Below, in pieces: positions 1 to 8,336 of a DNA stretch of 64,000 nt. This DNA comes from Enhygromyxa salina (GTDB taxonomy: Bacteria > Myxococcota_A > Polyangia > Nannocystales > Nannocystaceae). Under the pieces are notes generated by a model that worked only from the letters and a program-made list of their open reading frames with translations, ran no database searches and was not told the origin of the DNA. A program made the position numbers and the translations under genes. The stretch covers positions 1 through 64,000 of the forward strand of contig NZ_PVNK01000037.1 of NCBI RefSeq assembly GCF_002994615.1, read 5' to 3'. Numbering within the stretch: the first letter of the stretch is position 1; every line of letters starts with the position of its first letter.

Positions 1-17
1 GCAGCCCGGGCTGCTAG
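1..17. repeat. Partial copy of the dispersed 20-bp palindrome
   Basis: The window opens inside a copy of the palindrome CTAGCAGCCCGGGCTGCTAG; the first three bases lie outside the window. It sits about 40 bp beyond the stop codon of the minus-strand lipoprotein gene that ends at position 58, matching the usual location of this repeat at gene ends. Confidence 0.8.
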
Positions 18-57
18 CCCCCGGGACGAGCAAGGAGCGCCCGGCCGCCTGCGGGGG

Positions 58-1083
58 TCAAGGAAGCTCGACGACGCAGGTGTCGGGCTCGCCGAAGTTG
101 TAGCCGGGGACCTCGTTGGCGTAGAGCTCGGACAGCGCCCGGTAGGTCAAGTCGCCCGCGCTGTCGAAGCACTCGTCGAGGCTCAGATCTCCGTGCAACA
201 TGTCGCCGACGCCCTCGACCTCGGTGATCGTGCCGTAGGCGCGGCCCTCGTTGGTCGGGGTCCAGACCATGTCGAGCTCCATGCGCTCTTGCTCCGGGCC
301 GCTCCAGCCGTAGGGCCAGGTGTCCCACTCGCCCATCAGCGCGAGGTGGAAGCTGCCCGCGCCGTCGCCGGCCCTGTGATACTCGTAGGTCTCGTCGCTC
401 TCGAAGTGGTCGTCGTCGAGGTAGCCCGTGCGCTCGGCGACGAACTCGTCGAAGTCGATGTTGATGGTCTTCTCGCCGCTTGCGACGTCGCGCTCGAAGT
501 CGATGTTGATGTCGCCCCCGTAGCTCCACAGCAAGGTCCTGTCGAGGTCGGGGTACATCTCGATCGTGTCGAAGTCGATGTGCATGGTGCCCGAGCGGAT
601 GTCGTCCTCGACGCTCAGGTTGCCCTCGGTCATGAGCACGAACTCGTCTGTGTCGGTGGTCCCGCGCGGCGCGAGCAGAAATTCGAAGCTGGTGTCGAGG
701 TCGGTGCCGTTGATGCGCACGAGCCACGCGACGTCGCGGCCGTCGTGGTCGTCGAAGGGGCCGTAGATGCGCCAGGTCCCGTCAAGGTCGCTCTCGCGGT
801 GGTTGTTGAGGAACTCGACGACGTAGCCGGTCGTCTCGACCGCGGTCGTGACCCAGCCGTTGACGTCGCTCGCTGTCTGGTTGATCAGCCACCAGGCGTC
901 GCCCTTGGCACCGTCGGCGCGGAAGCCATCCGAGGGGATCTCGAGGCTGACGTCTTCGGCCTCGAGGAACACGCCGTCGTAGCCGCCGAACAGGCAGCCG
1001 CTGGTGGGCGCGATCGCGGTGAGCAGCAAGCCGGCGCCGAGGCCAGCGCGGAGGACGGTGAGGGGCGATGTCTTGCGAGCCAT
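58..1083 (-). CDS. Predicted secreted lipoprotein, unknown function
   Basis: A 341-residue protein. The N-terminus is basic (MARKTSPL), followed by a hydrophobic stretch ending in a lipobox-like TSGC, so export and lipidation at that Cys are likely. The mature part is rich in Asp, Glu, Trp and Tyr and looks like a beta-rich extracytoplasmic domain; no family was recognised. The ATG at 1083 is chosen because it places the signal peptide at the N-terminus; an upstream in-frame ATG at 1125 would add 14 residues that do not fit a signal peptide. The gene is monocistronic in appearance, followed by a palindromic repeat at the window edge and preceded by a 150-bp gap to radC on the same strand. Confidence 0.75.
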   Translation of the reverse strand: MARKTSPLTVLRAGLGAGLLLTAIAPTSGCLFGGYDGVFLEAEDVSLEIPSDGFRADGAKGDAWWLINQTASDVNGWVTTAVETTGYVVEFLNNHRESDLDGTWRIYGPFDDHDGRDVAWLVRINGTDLDTSFEFLLAPRGTTDTDEFVLMTEGNLSVEDDIRSGTMHIDFDTIEMYPDLDRTLLWSYGGDINIDFERDVASGEKTINIDFDEFVAERTGYLDDDHFESDETYEYHRAGDGAGSFHLALMGEWDTWPYGWSGPEQERMELDMVWTPTNEGRAYGTITEVEGVGDMLHGDLSLDECFDSAGDLTYRALSELYANEVPGYNFGEPDTCVVELP

Positions 1084-1233
1084 GTGTGGGTGCCTTACGA
1101 GAACCGAGCCAGGGCACCTTGCCATGAAATTGTCAATGAAAACAGCTTCTTATGAGGCTCGCGGGCGATCGCGCGCTGTCGCATCTCAGCAAGCGTCGCG
1201 CTTCGCAACGTGGTCGGCTACCACGCTGCTCGC

Positions 1234-1971
1234 TCACATGTCGTCGTCTTGGAGGGCCTCGAGCTCATCGGGCAGGAGCCCGAGCTCGGCCAGCGAGACG
1301 AAGCCACTGTCGCTGATGACGATGTGATCGATGACCGGGATCCCGACGAACAGGCCGACCCGGACCATGCGCTCGGTCAGGACCACGTCGGCCTCGCTCG
1401 GTGTCGCGTCGCCGCTGGGGTGGTTGTGGGCGATCAGGCAGCTGTGCATGCCGGCCCGAAGCAGGGGGCGGAAGACCTCGCGCGGGTGGACCTCGACCCG
1501 GCTGAGGGTCCCGACGCCGACGGTCCGAACCATGCGGACGCGCTGGCGGGCGTCGAGCCCGATGACGACGAAGTGCTCTTGCGCGGCGCCATGCAGGAGC
1601 GAGCGCAAGAACGCCTCGGCGTCGCGCGGGCTCTGGAGCTGGCGATCCCAGGGCAGCTCGATGCGGTCGATGCGGCGCTTGAGCTCGACGGCGGCCGCGA
1701 GCGCGGTCGCCGTCGCGTCACCGATCCCGGCGATCTCGCGCAGCTCGTGGGCGCACGCGCGCGACAGCCCGGCGAGGCCCCCGACGGCCTCGAGCACCGA
1801 CTGCGCGCGCTGCAAGGAGCGCCCGCCGCCGAGCAGCAGCGCGATGATCTCGACGTCGGCGAGCGCCGCGGGTCCGAACAGGAGCATGCGCTCGCGGGGA
1901 CGCTCGCTCGTGGGGCGTGGTTCGGGCTTGGCCGCGCCGTTGGGCGGAGGCGAGACGAGTTCGAGGTGCAT
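1234..1971 (-). CDS. radC: RadC/JAB-domain DNA repair family protein
   Basis: A 245-residue member of the RadC family. The N-terminal part has a helix-hairpin-helix-like segment (IAGIGDATATAL, about residues 80-91) typical of nonspecific DNA binding. The C-terminal JAB/MPN domain carries the metal-binding motif HNHPSG...SEAD (H182, H184, D195), as in other RadC proteins. The biochemical role of RadC is unsettled; JAMM metalloprotease or nuclease functions have been proposed. The ATG at 1971 starts just before the conserved domain; in-frame sequence upstream to 2199 is Arg-rich and overlaps a hairpin cluster, so it is probably not translated. The gene stands alone and no other repair gene is adjacent. 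Confidence 0.9.
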   Translation of the reverse strand: MHLELVSPPPNGAAKPEPRPTSERPRERMLLFGPAALADVEIIALLLGGGRSLQRAQSVLEAVGGLAGLSRACAHELREIAGIGDATATALAAAVELKRRIDRIELPWDRQLQSPRDAEAFLRSLLHGAAQEHFVVIGLDARQRVRMVRTVGVGTLSRVEVHPREVFRPLLRAGMHSCLIAHNHPSGDATPSEADVVLTERMVRVGLFVGIPVIDHIVISDSGFVSLAELGLLPDELEALQDDDM

Positions 1972-2409
1972 GGTCCCGGGACATTCGAAGCGCGTGCCAT
2001 CGCACAGCGTTGTGATCTCGCTGACTTGGGCGGGGGCGCGTCGGCGGAGGTGGCCCGTCAGCGGGCCACTGGCCCGCTGGCGGGCCAGCCGCTGACCGGG
2101 CCTTCCGGGTCTCGGTTTTGACTCGCAGGACGAGATGACGACGAGCGCCCACATCTTGCGAGGCGGCCTGACCTGGATCACTTCGAGCCGCGCGACCACT
2201 ACACCTACAGACCCAGGACCGCTTGTGGAGTCAGCGAGCCGTCAAACTGGCGGCAGAACTGCATGATCCTCGAACGATCACGCACAGGATGGCCAGCGAA
2301 ACGTTGTACAACGCCCGAGAACCCAGACCCCAGCTACCGACCAGCCTACTGGGTGTATGGACAGTGGGTCCGCGGCGTGTCAATCCAAGTTCAGCAGGGT
2401 CAGACTGCC
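1972..2409. other. Gene-free stretch upstream of radC
   Basis: About 440 bases without a convincing gene. It holds a cluster of overlapping inverted repeats at 2051-2087 and otherwise unstructured sequence of lower GC towards 2200-2400, consistent with old insertion or decay next to the broken gene that follows. Confidence 0.5.
2051..2087. repeat. Nested inverted repeats upstream of radC
   Basis: AGCGGGCCA-C-TGGCCCGCT (2060-2078) is a perfect inverted repeat with 9-bp arms. It overlaps a second near-perfect one, TGGCCCGCTGGCGGGCCA (2070-2087), and a third beginning at 2051. Alternative hairpins can therefore form about 80-100 bp upstream of the radC start. No U-run follows on either strand, so an intrinsic terminator is not indicated. 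Confidence 0.6.
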
Positions 2410-3061
2410 GTGACTGACGCCAAAAAAGTCGATCTCCTCGTGACGTGCGCGGTCAGCGCTGCCGAGCTCCAGGAGTATCCCAACGACTGTCTGGGGCCGA
2501 TCCACGTCCTCAAGTACATCTACCTTGCGGACCTGGCGCACGCAGAGCAGCATGGTGAGACGTTCACCGGGGCGAATTGGCAGTTCTACAATTTTGGCCC
2601 TTGGGGGCAGCTGCCGCTGCAGGTCTTGATATACTGAATTTTGAGGATAGGGCAGTTCGTAAATATGGGGCACATACGCCTTCATTGCTCGAAGCGGTCT
2701 ATTTGACGAAGCCAATGCGAATGGCTGCACCGAATGAACAACTCGTTTTTCAGGCCAAACCACCAAAGCCAAAGGAACCTGCACCAGCCGCGGCCAAACT
2801 GTCAGTCAAGAGGCAGCGCAGGCGTCAAGAGAAACTCCTGAAGATGCGAGAAAAGGCTCGCACATGGTCTAAACAGGCCAAAAAGTCCAAGCCCTATACG
2901 CCGCCGCGCTACGATGAGGTCTTCGCTGAGGGGCTCGAGTGGCTTGAGCAGCAACTCCCTGATCCCGTCACTCTTGGGTCAGGTGGCTGCACGAGGGGGT
3001 GCCGCCAGATGACTCGTTGCTTCGGGAGCTGAGAGAAGATTTCAAGGAATTGGAGGCGTGA
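2410..3061 (+). pseudogene. Frameshifted remnant of a Panacea-like accessory gene
   Basis: Three consecutive frames together read as one protein. From a GTG at 2410 the first frame gives VTDAKKVDLL..., then LKYIYLADLAHAEQHGE and FYNFGPWG. A second frame from about 2610 gives EAVYLTKPMRMAAPNE, a Lys-rich linker and GLEWLEQQLPDP. A third frame from about 2965 gives WLHEGVPPDDSLLREL and ends at a TGA at 3059. The YLAD...G...GPWG pattern resembles the Panacea domain of phage and toxin-antitoxin-associated proteins, though that match is by eye. At least two frameshifts make a full-length product unlikely, unless the assembly has errors here. Local GC is lower than in neighbouring genes, suggesting acquired DNA. 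Confidence 0.5.
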
Positions 3062-3334
3062 CTGACATCGTCTGACCCGCGAACCGACGGGCGATGCCAT
3101 GGCATCGCCCCGCATGTACAACAACCGCAATGTTGGCCGCTGGCTGTGCGATGTCCAGTTCGAACCACAGACCGCGCCCGAAGACCACTTCAGCCGGGTG
3201 ACCACACCCGAGACCCGCAGCGACTTCAAGCACGAGCGGACCATGTCCGCGCGGGAGCTTGGCGAGGTGCGCTGGACGCCGATGGCCAGGCTCGGCCGAC
3301 CCGTGAACAGGACACGCCACCATCCTCGCTCCCG
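3062..3334. other. Gene-free stretch with a perfect palindrome
   Basis: No supportable gene lies between the broken Panacea-like gene and the aldolase. An 84-codon frame at 3099-3353 overlaps the aldolase start and resembles nothing I know. The stretch does contain the perfect 22-bp palindrome listed separately. Confidence 0.5.
3089..3110. repeat. Perfect 22-bp palindrome
   Basis: The two 11-bp halves (GGGCGATGCCA and its complement) match at every position with no spacer. It lies 28 bp after the stop of the broken Panacea-like gene. It could be a dimer-binding operator or a transcript-end hairpin; there is no following T-run. Confidence 0.7.
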
Positions 3335-3982
3335 ATGCATACTCTCCGCGTGACCCCAGCCGAGTTTGTCGAACAGTTTGGGCGCGCGCGCGTGTCCGCG
3401 ATCCTCCGCACCGACAGCCAGCGCAAGGCCGCCGAGGCCATGTCCGCGGCCCTGCGCGGGGGCATGAAGATCGTCGAGTTCACGCTCACGATCCCCGGCG
3501 CCTACGAGCTGATCGCCGAGTTCTCGGCCCGCGAGGGCGTGCTCGTCGGCGCCGGGACCGTGCTCGAGGTCGAGCAGGCCCGGCGCGCGGTCGAGGCCGG
3601 CGCGAGCTTTTTGGTCTCGCCGGTCGTCGACGAGGCGGTGATCGCCGCGGCCGCGGCCCTCGGCGTCGCGGCGATGCCCGGCACCCACACGCCAACCGAG
3701 ATGTTTCGTGCCCACCGAGCCGGGGCGCAGCTGTGCAAGCTGTTCCCGGCCCCGGCTGGTGGACCCGCGTGGTTGCGCTCGGTGCTCGGGCCGCTGCCCT
3801 TCTTGAAGGTCGTGCCGACCAACGGGATCGACGTCGACAACCTGGATCAGTGGTTCGCGGCCGGGGCGTGGGCCGGAGGTTTCGTCGCTAGCCTGTTCGG
3901 AGCCGACGTCGACGCCGGCAATTGGAGCGCGATCGAGGCCCGCGCCCGAGCGATCGTCGAGCGGGCGGCTACGCCGACCTGA
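3335..3982 (+). CDS. eda: KDPG/KHG aldolase (2-keto-3-deoxy-6-phosphogluconate aldolase)
   Basis: A 215-residue class I aldolase that splits 2-keto-3-deoxy-6-phosphogluconate into pyruvate and glyceraldehyde 3-phosphate (Entner-Doudoroff pathway) and may also act on 4-hydroxy-2-oxoglutarate. Family landmarks are all present: KIVEFTLT with the general acid/base Glu (E48), GAGTVL (73-77), MPGTHTPTEM, and CKLFPA with the Schiff-base Lys (K135), followed by the phosphate-binding VPTNGI. Length matches the family. The ATG at 3335 is the natural start; longer in-frame sequence upstream is unlike any aldolase. No dehydratase (edd) or glucose-6-phosphate dehydrogenase gene is adjacent, so the substrate range cannot be read from context. 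Confidence 0.93.
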   Translation: MHTLRVTPAEFVEQFGRARVSAILRTDSQRKAAEAMSAALRGGMKIVEFTLTIPGAYELIAEFSAREGVLVGAGTVLEVEQARRAVEAGASFLVSPVVDEAVIAAAAALGVAAMPGTHTPTEMFRAHRAGAQLCKLFPAPAGGPAWLRSVLGPLPFLKVVPTNGIDVDNLDQWFAAGAWAGGFVASLFGADVDAGNWSAIEARARAIVERAATPT

Positions 3983-4241
3983 GCTCGGCTCCAGAGCCCA
4001 CCGCGGAGAACAACAGTCTCGAGAGTGATCGAGTGGGCGCAAAATCAGGCGGCGGGCTCGGCGGCGGTCGGTCAAAAAAAGTGGAGCGATCGCCGCAGTC
4101 TGGTTTGGAGCCTCCGGAGGACCTTTGAATAGTGCATGCGATCACGGCAGCTGTGACCTCGACCCTCGGCGCTCTCGGCGTCAGCGGAGCGTGCGCAAAT
4201 TGGTCGATCGGACAGTTCAAAGGTGCTATGGTCCGCCAACG

Positions 4242-4496
4242 ATGGCTGCACATCACGAGCTGCCCCATGCCGAGTTGGAGTCGTTGCTCGACCAACCCGA
4301 GACATACACGCAGCTCCTCGGCGAGTACGCGGGCCCCATGTCGCTGGGTATCACGATCGACGAATTCACCGGAGAGCCGTGTCTGCTGCTGCGTGTGGCC
4401 GATGCGGGCGTCGTTCGCCGACGCGAGCTCGAGGTCGGCGGGCACATGGTTCGGGTCCTCGTGCGCCCGGGCTTCGTGGCACCGCGACCTGGTTGA
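4242..4496 (+). CDS. Small hypothetical protein upstream of the serine protease
   Basis: An 84-residue acidic protein starting MAAHHELPHAELESLL. It contains YAGPMSLGITIDEFTGEP followed by a short beta-like stretch ending in VRPGFVAP. The pattern GIxxxxTGEPCLLLRV recalls the small beta domain that often precedes the catalytic domain of bacterial chymotrypsin-fold peptidases, and the next protein has a similar opening (VSVGIGRLPGGHGFRVL). It could be an inhibitor-like or prodomain-like partner of that protease; this is inference. No signal peptide. The ATG at 4242 was preferred over an upstream in-frame start at 4125 because the extra residues are Arg- and Cys-rich and unconserved-looking. Confidence 0.5.
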   Translation: MAAHHELPHAELESLLDQPETYTQLLGEYAGPMSLGITIDEFTGEPCLLLRVADAGVVRRRELEVGGHMVRVLVRPGFVAPRPG

Positions 4497-4696
4497 CATC
4501 GTCGGGTCCGCAGCGTCACCCGGCTGCGCGGCTGATAGCTTCGTCCGCTTTGTCTGAATGTAGGTAGTCGTAGTCGACGCTGACGAAAGACAACTCGAAC
4601 GCATAGCGAACCATCTCGATTCCAGATCGAAGTGGCGCCGTCGCCGTCGGGGCGTACACGTGGCCTGGGGGCTGGTTGCAAACTACGCTGAATTAT

Positions 4697-5752
4697 ATGA
4701 GCCCGTCATACGCACGGGTCCATGGACAGCCCCCGGCAGTCGCGAGGCCCTTTGATGTATGTGCGCGTGAGCTCGAGCTCGCGACCGCCGAGTTGTTCGC
4801 GATGGACCCACAGATTGTGTCCGTCGGCATTGGTCGACTGCCGGGCGGCCACGGCTTTCGTGTCTTGCGTCATCGCCCGCCGGGGCTGCGCTCGCTGTGG
4901 CAGCTCGACGGCCAGCGGCTGGCGGCGGGCGTCCGCGGTGTGGCGGTCGAACTCCACGACATCGCGGGCCCGATCCGTCCCTTGCTCGAGCTGCCGGTCT
5001 CGAGCCTCAGCCCGAGCAGCAGCCTGGTCACGCGGGCCGAGCAGGGCCAGCAGCGGCCGCTGTGCGCGGGCCTTCAGGTCCAAAACTGGGACTGCGACCT
5101 GCGGCGGGGGGTGCTCGGGGCCGGGCGCATGGAGGTTGGGTCGCTGGGCATGTTGATCGGGCGCGGCGACGAGACGTTGATCGTGTCCAACAACCATGTG
5201 CTCGCCGGGCAAAACCGCGGCCAGATCGGTGATCGTGTCGCCCAGCCTGGCGGCGCGTCGCTGGCCACGGACGGCGTCATCGCCCACCTCGAGCGCTTCG
5301 TCGAGCTGCGGCCGAGCCCGCTCGGCGCGACGCCGGCTCGGGCCAACGTGGTCTGGAACCGGGTCGACGCGGCCGTGGCCCGGCTCGCGGCCGGGGTCGG
5401 CTGGCAGCCGGGCTACCTGCCGCACTACCAGCTCCCGCAGCTGCGTCGGCTGGCCAACCCGGTGATCGGCGAGGAGGTGTTCAAGGTCGGGCGCACGACC
5501 GGGCTGCGCCGCGGACGGATCGTCAGCGTCGGAGATCGGCTCGGGCCGATCGGCTACTCGCTCGGCGCCTGCTGGTTCGAGGGCTCGTTCACGATCGAGG
5601 GCCTCGGCGGGCGGGCCTTCTCCGAGGGCGGGGACTCGGGCGCGGTCGTCGTGCGCAGCGACGGCGAGGTCGTCGGCTTGATCTACGCGGGCAACGGCGT
5701 CGAGACCTTCGCGTGCCCGATCACCGAGGTCCTGCGCGCGCTCGAGCTGTGA
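4697..5752 (+). CDS. Trypsin-like (chymotrypsin-fold) serine protease
   Basis: A 351-residue protein with a complete S1-type catalytic triad: His in IVSNNHVL (about H167), Asp in NRVDAAVA (about D224) and Ser in EGGDSGAVV (about S314), with the oxyanion-hole Gly residues before the Ser. The first 110 residues form a separate region with VSVGIGRLPGGHGFRV and no signal peptide, so the enzyme is probably cytoplasmic or exported by an unrecognised route. An 84-residue protein with a similar N-terminal motif lies 200 bp upstream on the same strand. The start is uncertain: ATG 4697 is used, and ATG 4802 or TTG 4676 are alternatives. The gene converges on the M1 aminopeptidase gene with only 15 bp between stop codons. 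Confidence 0.85.
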   Translation: MSPSYARVHGQPPAVARPFDVCARELELATAELFAMDPQIVSVGIGRLPGGHGFRVLRHRPPGLRSLWQLDGQRLAAGVRGVAVELHDIAGPIRPLLELPVSSLSPSSSLVTRAEQGQQRPLCAGLQVQNWDCDLRRGVLGAGRMEVGSLGMLIGRGDETLIVSNNHVLAGQNRGQIGDRVAQPGGASLATDGVIAHLERFVELRPSPLGATPARANVVWNRVDAAVARLAAGVGWQPGYLPHYQLPQLRRLANPVIGEEVFKVGRTTGLRRGRIVSVGDRLGPIGYSLGACWFEGSFTIEGLGGRAFSEGGDSGAVVVRSDGEVVGLIYAGNGVETFACPITEVLRALEL

Positions 5753-5767
5753 TCGCCCGGCTCGGGC

Positions 5768-7876
5768 TCAGGGCGCGCGCAGGAGGCTGTCGAGGGTGTT
5801 GCGGCTGATCGCGTGGTAGCCCGGCCGAGCCTTCGCGTAGATCGCCTTGGCCTGCTCGCGGCCCTCGGGGGTCTCGGCCAGCGCGCGGTAGATCGGCGTG
5901 AGGAACTTGCGCCGCCCGACCTCGATCAAGAACTGCTCCATGCGCTCGTAGGCGGGCTCGTAGCGGTGGCGGGCGGCCATCTCGAGCCACTCGCCGAGGA
6001 TCTCGGCGTTGGTCGACTTGGTCAGCGCGAAGGCCTTGTCGAGCTCGCCCATGCGCTCGGCGTCGGTCGTCTCGGGCAGCGAGCGCAGGAAGTGAAGCCA
6101 GTGCCACGGCGACCAGCCCTTGGTCCGCACGGCCTTGGCCTCGAGCTCTCCGCTGCCGAAGGCCCGGGCCTCGGCCTCGACCTGGTCGAGGGGCGCGGCC
6201 TCGGGCTCGGGCGCGTCGTCGGGCAGGCCGGCGCCGTCGACCCACGCGGCGAGGTCCGGGGTGGTGTGGCCTTCGAGCGGCGCCTGCTTGCCGACGAGCT
6301 CGACGCCGACGAAGTTGATGAAGTCCGCGGTCGCGACGCTGCCGAACGCGTGGGTCGCAAACCACTTGCGCAAGAACGCGTCGAAGACCTCGCGGCCGTA
6401 GGCGTGCTCGAGCGCGACGAGCAGCAGCGCGCCCTTCTCGTAGGGCACGCCCGAGAAGCTCTCGTCGGGGTCGACGCCGCGCAGATCCATGGCCAGGCGC
6501 TGAAAATGGGGCTTGTCGCCGAGCAGGGCCGGATCGGTCAATTCCTCGACGAGCTCGCGCTTGCCGATCACGGCCTCGATCGCGGCGCGCTCGGGGCCGT
6601 AGATCTGCTCGATGATGCGGCGCTCGAAGTAGACCGTGAAGCCCTCGTTGAGCCACAGATCGCCCCAGGTCTTGTTGGTCACGAGGTTGCCCGACCACGA
6701 GTGGGCGAGCTCGTGAGCGATGACCGAGACCAGCGAGCGGTCGCCGGCCAGCAGGGTCGGGGTCAGGAAGGTCAGGCGCGGGTTCTCCATCCCGCCAAAG
6801 GGAAACGCGGGCGGGAGCACGAGCACGTCGTAGCGGCCCCAGGCGTAGGCGCCGTAGAGCTGCTCGGCCTCACCGAGCATGTCCTCCATGTCGGCGAACT
6901 CGTCGGCGGCCGCGGCGGCGACGCTCGGGTCGGCCCACACGGCCGTGCGCGCGCCGACCTCGACGCGCTCGAGGTCGCCGACGGCGAGGGCCAGGAGGTA
7001 GGCCGGGACCCGCTGGGGCATCACGAAGCGAAACGCTCGGGTCTCGGGCTCGTCGGGGGCGGGGGCGGCGGCTCCGGCTTCGGCTCCGGCTTCGGGCGCC
7101 GCGGTGGCGTCGAGCTCGCCGAGCTGCTCGGCGGCCATGACCGCGGTGAAGCGCTTGGGCACGATGACCACGGCGTCCCAGGTCGCGCGGACGCCGGGGC
7201 TGTCCTGCGAGGGGATCCACGAGCGTCCGTGGATCGCCTGGGACTGGCTGTACAAGAAGGGCAGCTGCTTGCCGGCGGTCTGCTGGGGCTCGAGCCACTG
7301 GAGGCCGGTCGCGCCCGGGCGCGTGGCGTAGCTGAGCCGGACGGCGTTGGCCTCGGGCGGGAGCTCGACGATGATCGGCGCGCCGAAGCTCGGGTCGAGC
7401 TCGCCGACGCTCCATTTGGTCGGGGCCCAGCTCTCGGCGTTGCGCACGGCGTCGAGGCCCAGCTCGGGGGCTCCGTGGGGGCCAGGGGCGCCGTCGAGGG
7501 TCGTCGCGTAGGCGGCCTTGATGTCGAGGTCGCGGCTGTCGAGGATCAGCGGCGCGCTCGGGTCGGTGCGCTCGAGCAGCATGACCGCGTCCCCGGTCAG
7601 GGTCTCGGCGTCGAAGTCGACGACCCAGTTGAGCCCCACGTGGGTCACGCGGACCTGGTCCGGGCGGCTGTAGGAGTGCGGATCGGGGCCAGCGTCGAGG
7701 GAGGGGCCGCTGTCCTTCGCATCGGGGCTCGTGTCGGCGTCGGGGCGGTGCTTGTTCATGGTCTGATCCTCGCGGTGGGCGTCCGGGGAGGCCTTGCTCG
7801 GCTTGGGGTCGACCGTGCACGCAGACAGCGGCGCCGCGAGCACACACAGGAGGGTCGTTTGGCGAAGCGAGAGCAC
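5768..7876 (-). CDS. M1-family metallo-aminopeptidase, lipoprotein (LTA4H-like)
   Basis: A 702-residue gluzincin. A signal peptide ends in the lipobox LSAC (C20), so it is predicted to be anchored as a lipoprotein. It is followed by a Pro/Asp-rich linker (about 25-75). The catalytic domain has the substrate-binding GGMEN (361-365), the zinc motif HELAH (388-392) and the third zinc ligand in NEGF (E411). The C-terminal helical domain (about 545-700) resembles that of leukotriene A4 hydrolase-type aminopeptidases. Expected activity is removal of N-terminal residues from peptides outside the inner membrane, fitting a predatory or saprophytic lifestyle. An Ala/Glu-rich insert (about 252-278) interrupts the N-terminal beta domain. 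Transcribed alone, divergent from no close neighbour. Confidence 0.92.
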   Translation of the reverse strand: MLSLRQTTLLCVLAAPLSACTVDPKPSKASPDAHREDQTMNKHRPDADTSPDAKDSGPSLDAGPDPHSYSRPDQVRVTHVGLNWVVDFDAETLTGDAVMLLERTDPSAPLILDSRDLDIKAAYATTLDGAPGPHGAPELGLDAVRNAESWAPTKWSVGELDPSFGAPIIVELPPEANAVRLSYATRPGATGLQWLEPQQTAGKQLPFLYSQSQAIHGRSWIPSQDSPGVRATWDAVVIVPKRFTAVMAAEQLGELDATAAPEAGAEAGAAAPAPDEPETRAFRFVMPQRVPAYLLALAVGDLERVEVGARTAVWADPSVAAAAADEFADMEDMLGEAEQLYGAYAWGRYDVLVLPPAFPFGGMENPRLTFLTPTLLAGDRSLVSVIAHELAHSWSGNLVTNKTWGDLWLNEGFTVYFERRIIEQIYGPERAAIEAVIGKRELVEELTDPALLGDKPHFQRLAMDLRGVDPDESFSGVPYEKGALLLVALEHAYGREVFDAFLRKWFATHAFGSVATADFINFVGVELVGKQAPLEGHTTPDLAAWVDGAGLPDDAPEPEAAPLDQVEAEARAFGSGELEAKAVRTKGWSPWHWLHFLRSLPETTDAERMGELDKAFALTKSTNAEILGEWLEMAARHRYEPAYERMEQFLIEVGRRKFLTPIYRALAETPEGREQAKAIYAKARPGYHAISRNTLDSLLRAP

Positions 7877-7994
7877 GCTGACTTATACCTGGCTTCAGCT
7901 GGGCCCCGCCGCAGCGCAACCAACGGCCCGTCCGGGGCCGGAAAGGGGGCGAAACCGGCGACGGTCCGGCTACGGTCCCGTGAGCAACCCAGCC

Positions 7995-8330
7995 TTACTC
8001 CTGCGCCGGGCGGCCGAAGAGCAGCTGCTCGAGCTCGTCGACGAAGCGGCGTCGCGCGGCCTCGTCGAACTCGGGCCACGCGCGCCCGGAGATGTGGGCG
8101 CACTCGTAGTCGAGGTGGTCGATCAGCAGCTGGCGGAGCTCGCTCTCGGTGATGATCCCATCTTCGAGGCAGGTCCAGGCCTGCTTGCGACCCCAGACCA
8201 CGTAGTCGATGCGCTCGCTCAGCTCCGCCTCGGGGGGCTCGATGGCGTGGAGCTCGCGCGCGAGCTGGCGGGCGAACTCGAGCAAGCGCTCACGGTTTGG
8301 GGAAGGTCGGCGCACGTCGGCGAGACACAT
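7995..8330 (-). CDS. Small hypothetical protein
   Basis: A 111-residue, mostly helical, acidic protein (LLEFARQLAREL, ESELRQLLIDHLDYE, RRRFVDELEQLLFG). No domain was recognised and no signal peptide or membrane segment is visible. It follows the gene at 8337-8891 by only 6 bp on the same strand, so the two are almost certainly cotranscribed and may work together. Confidence 0.65.
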   Translation of the reverse strand: MCLADVRRPSPNRERLLEFARQLARELHAIEPPEAELSERIDYVVWGRKQAWTCLEDGIITESELRQLLIDHLDYECAHISGRAWPEFDEAARRRFVDELEQLLFGRPAQE

Positions 8331-8336
8331 CTTCGC

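Noticed and set aside
3099-3353. An 84-codon frame before the aldolase
   Set aside because: It begins inside a perfect palindrome, overlaps the aldolase start in another frame and resembles no family.
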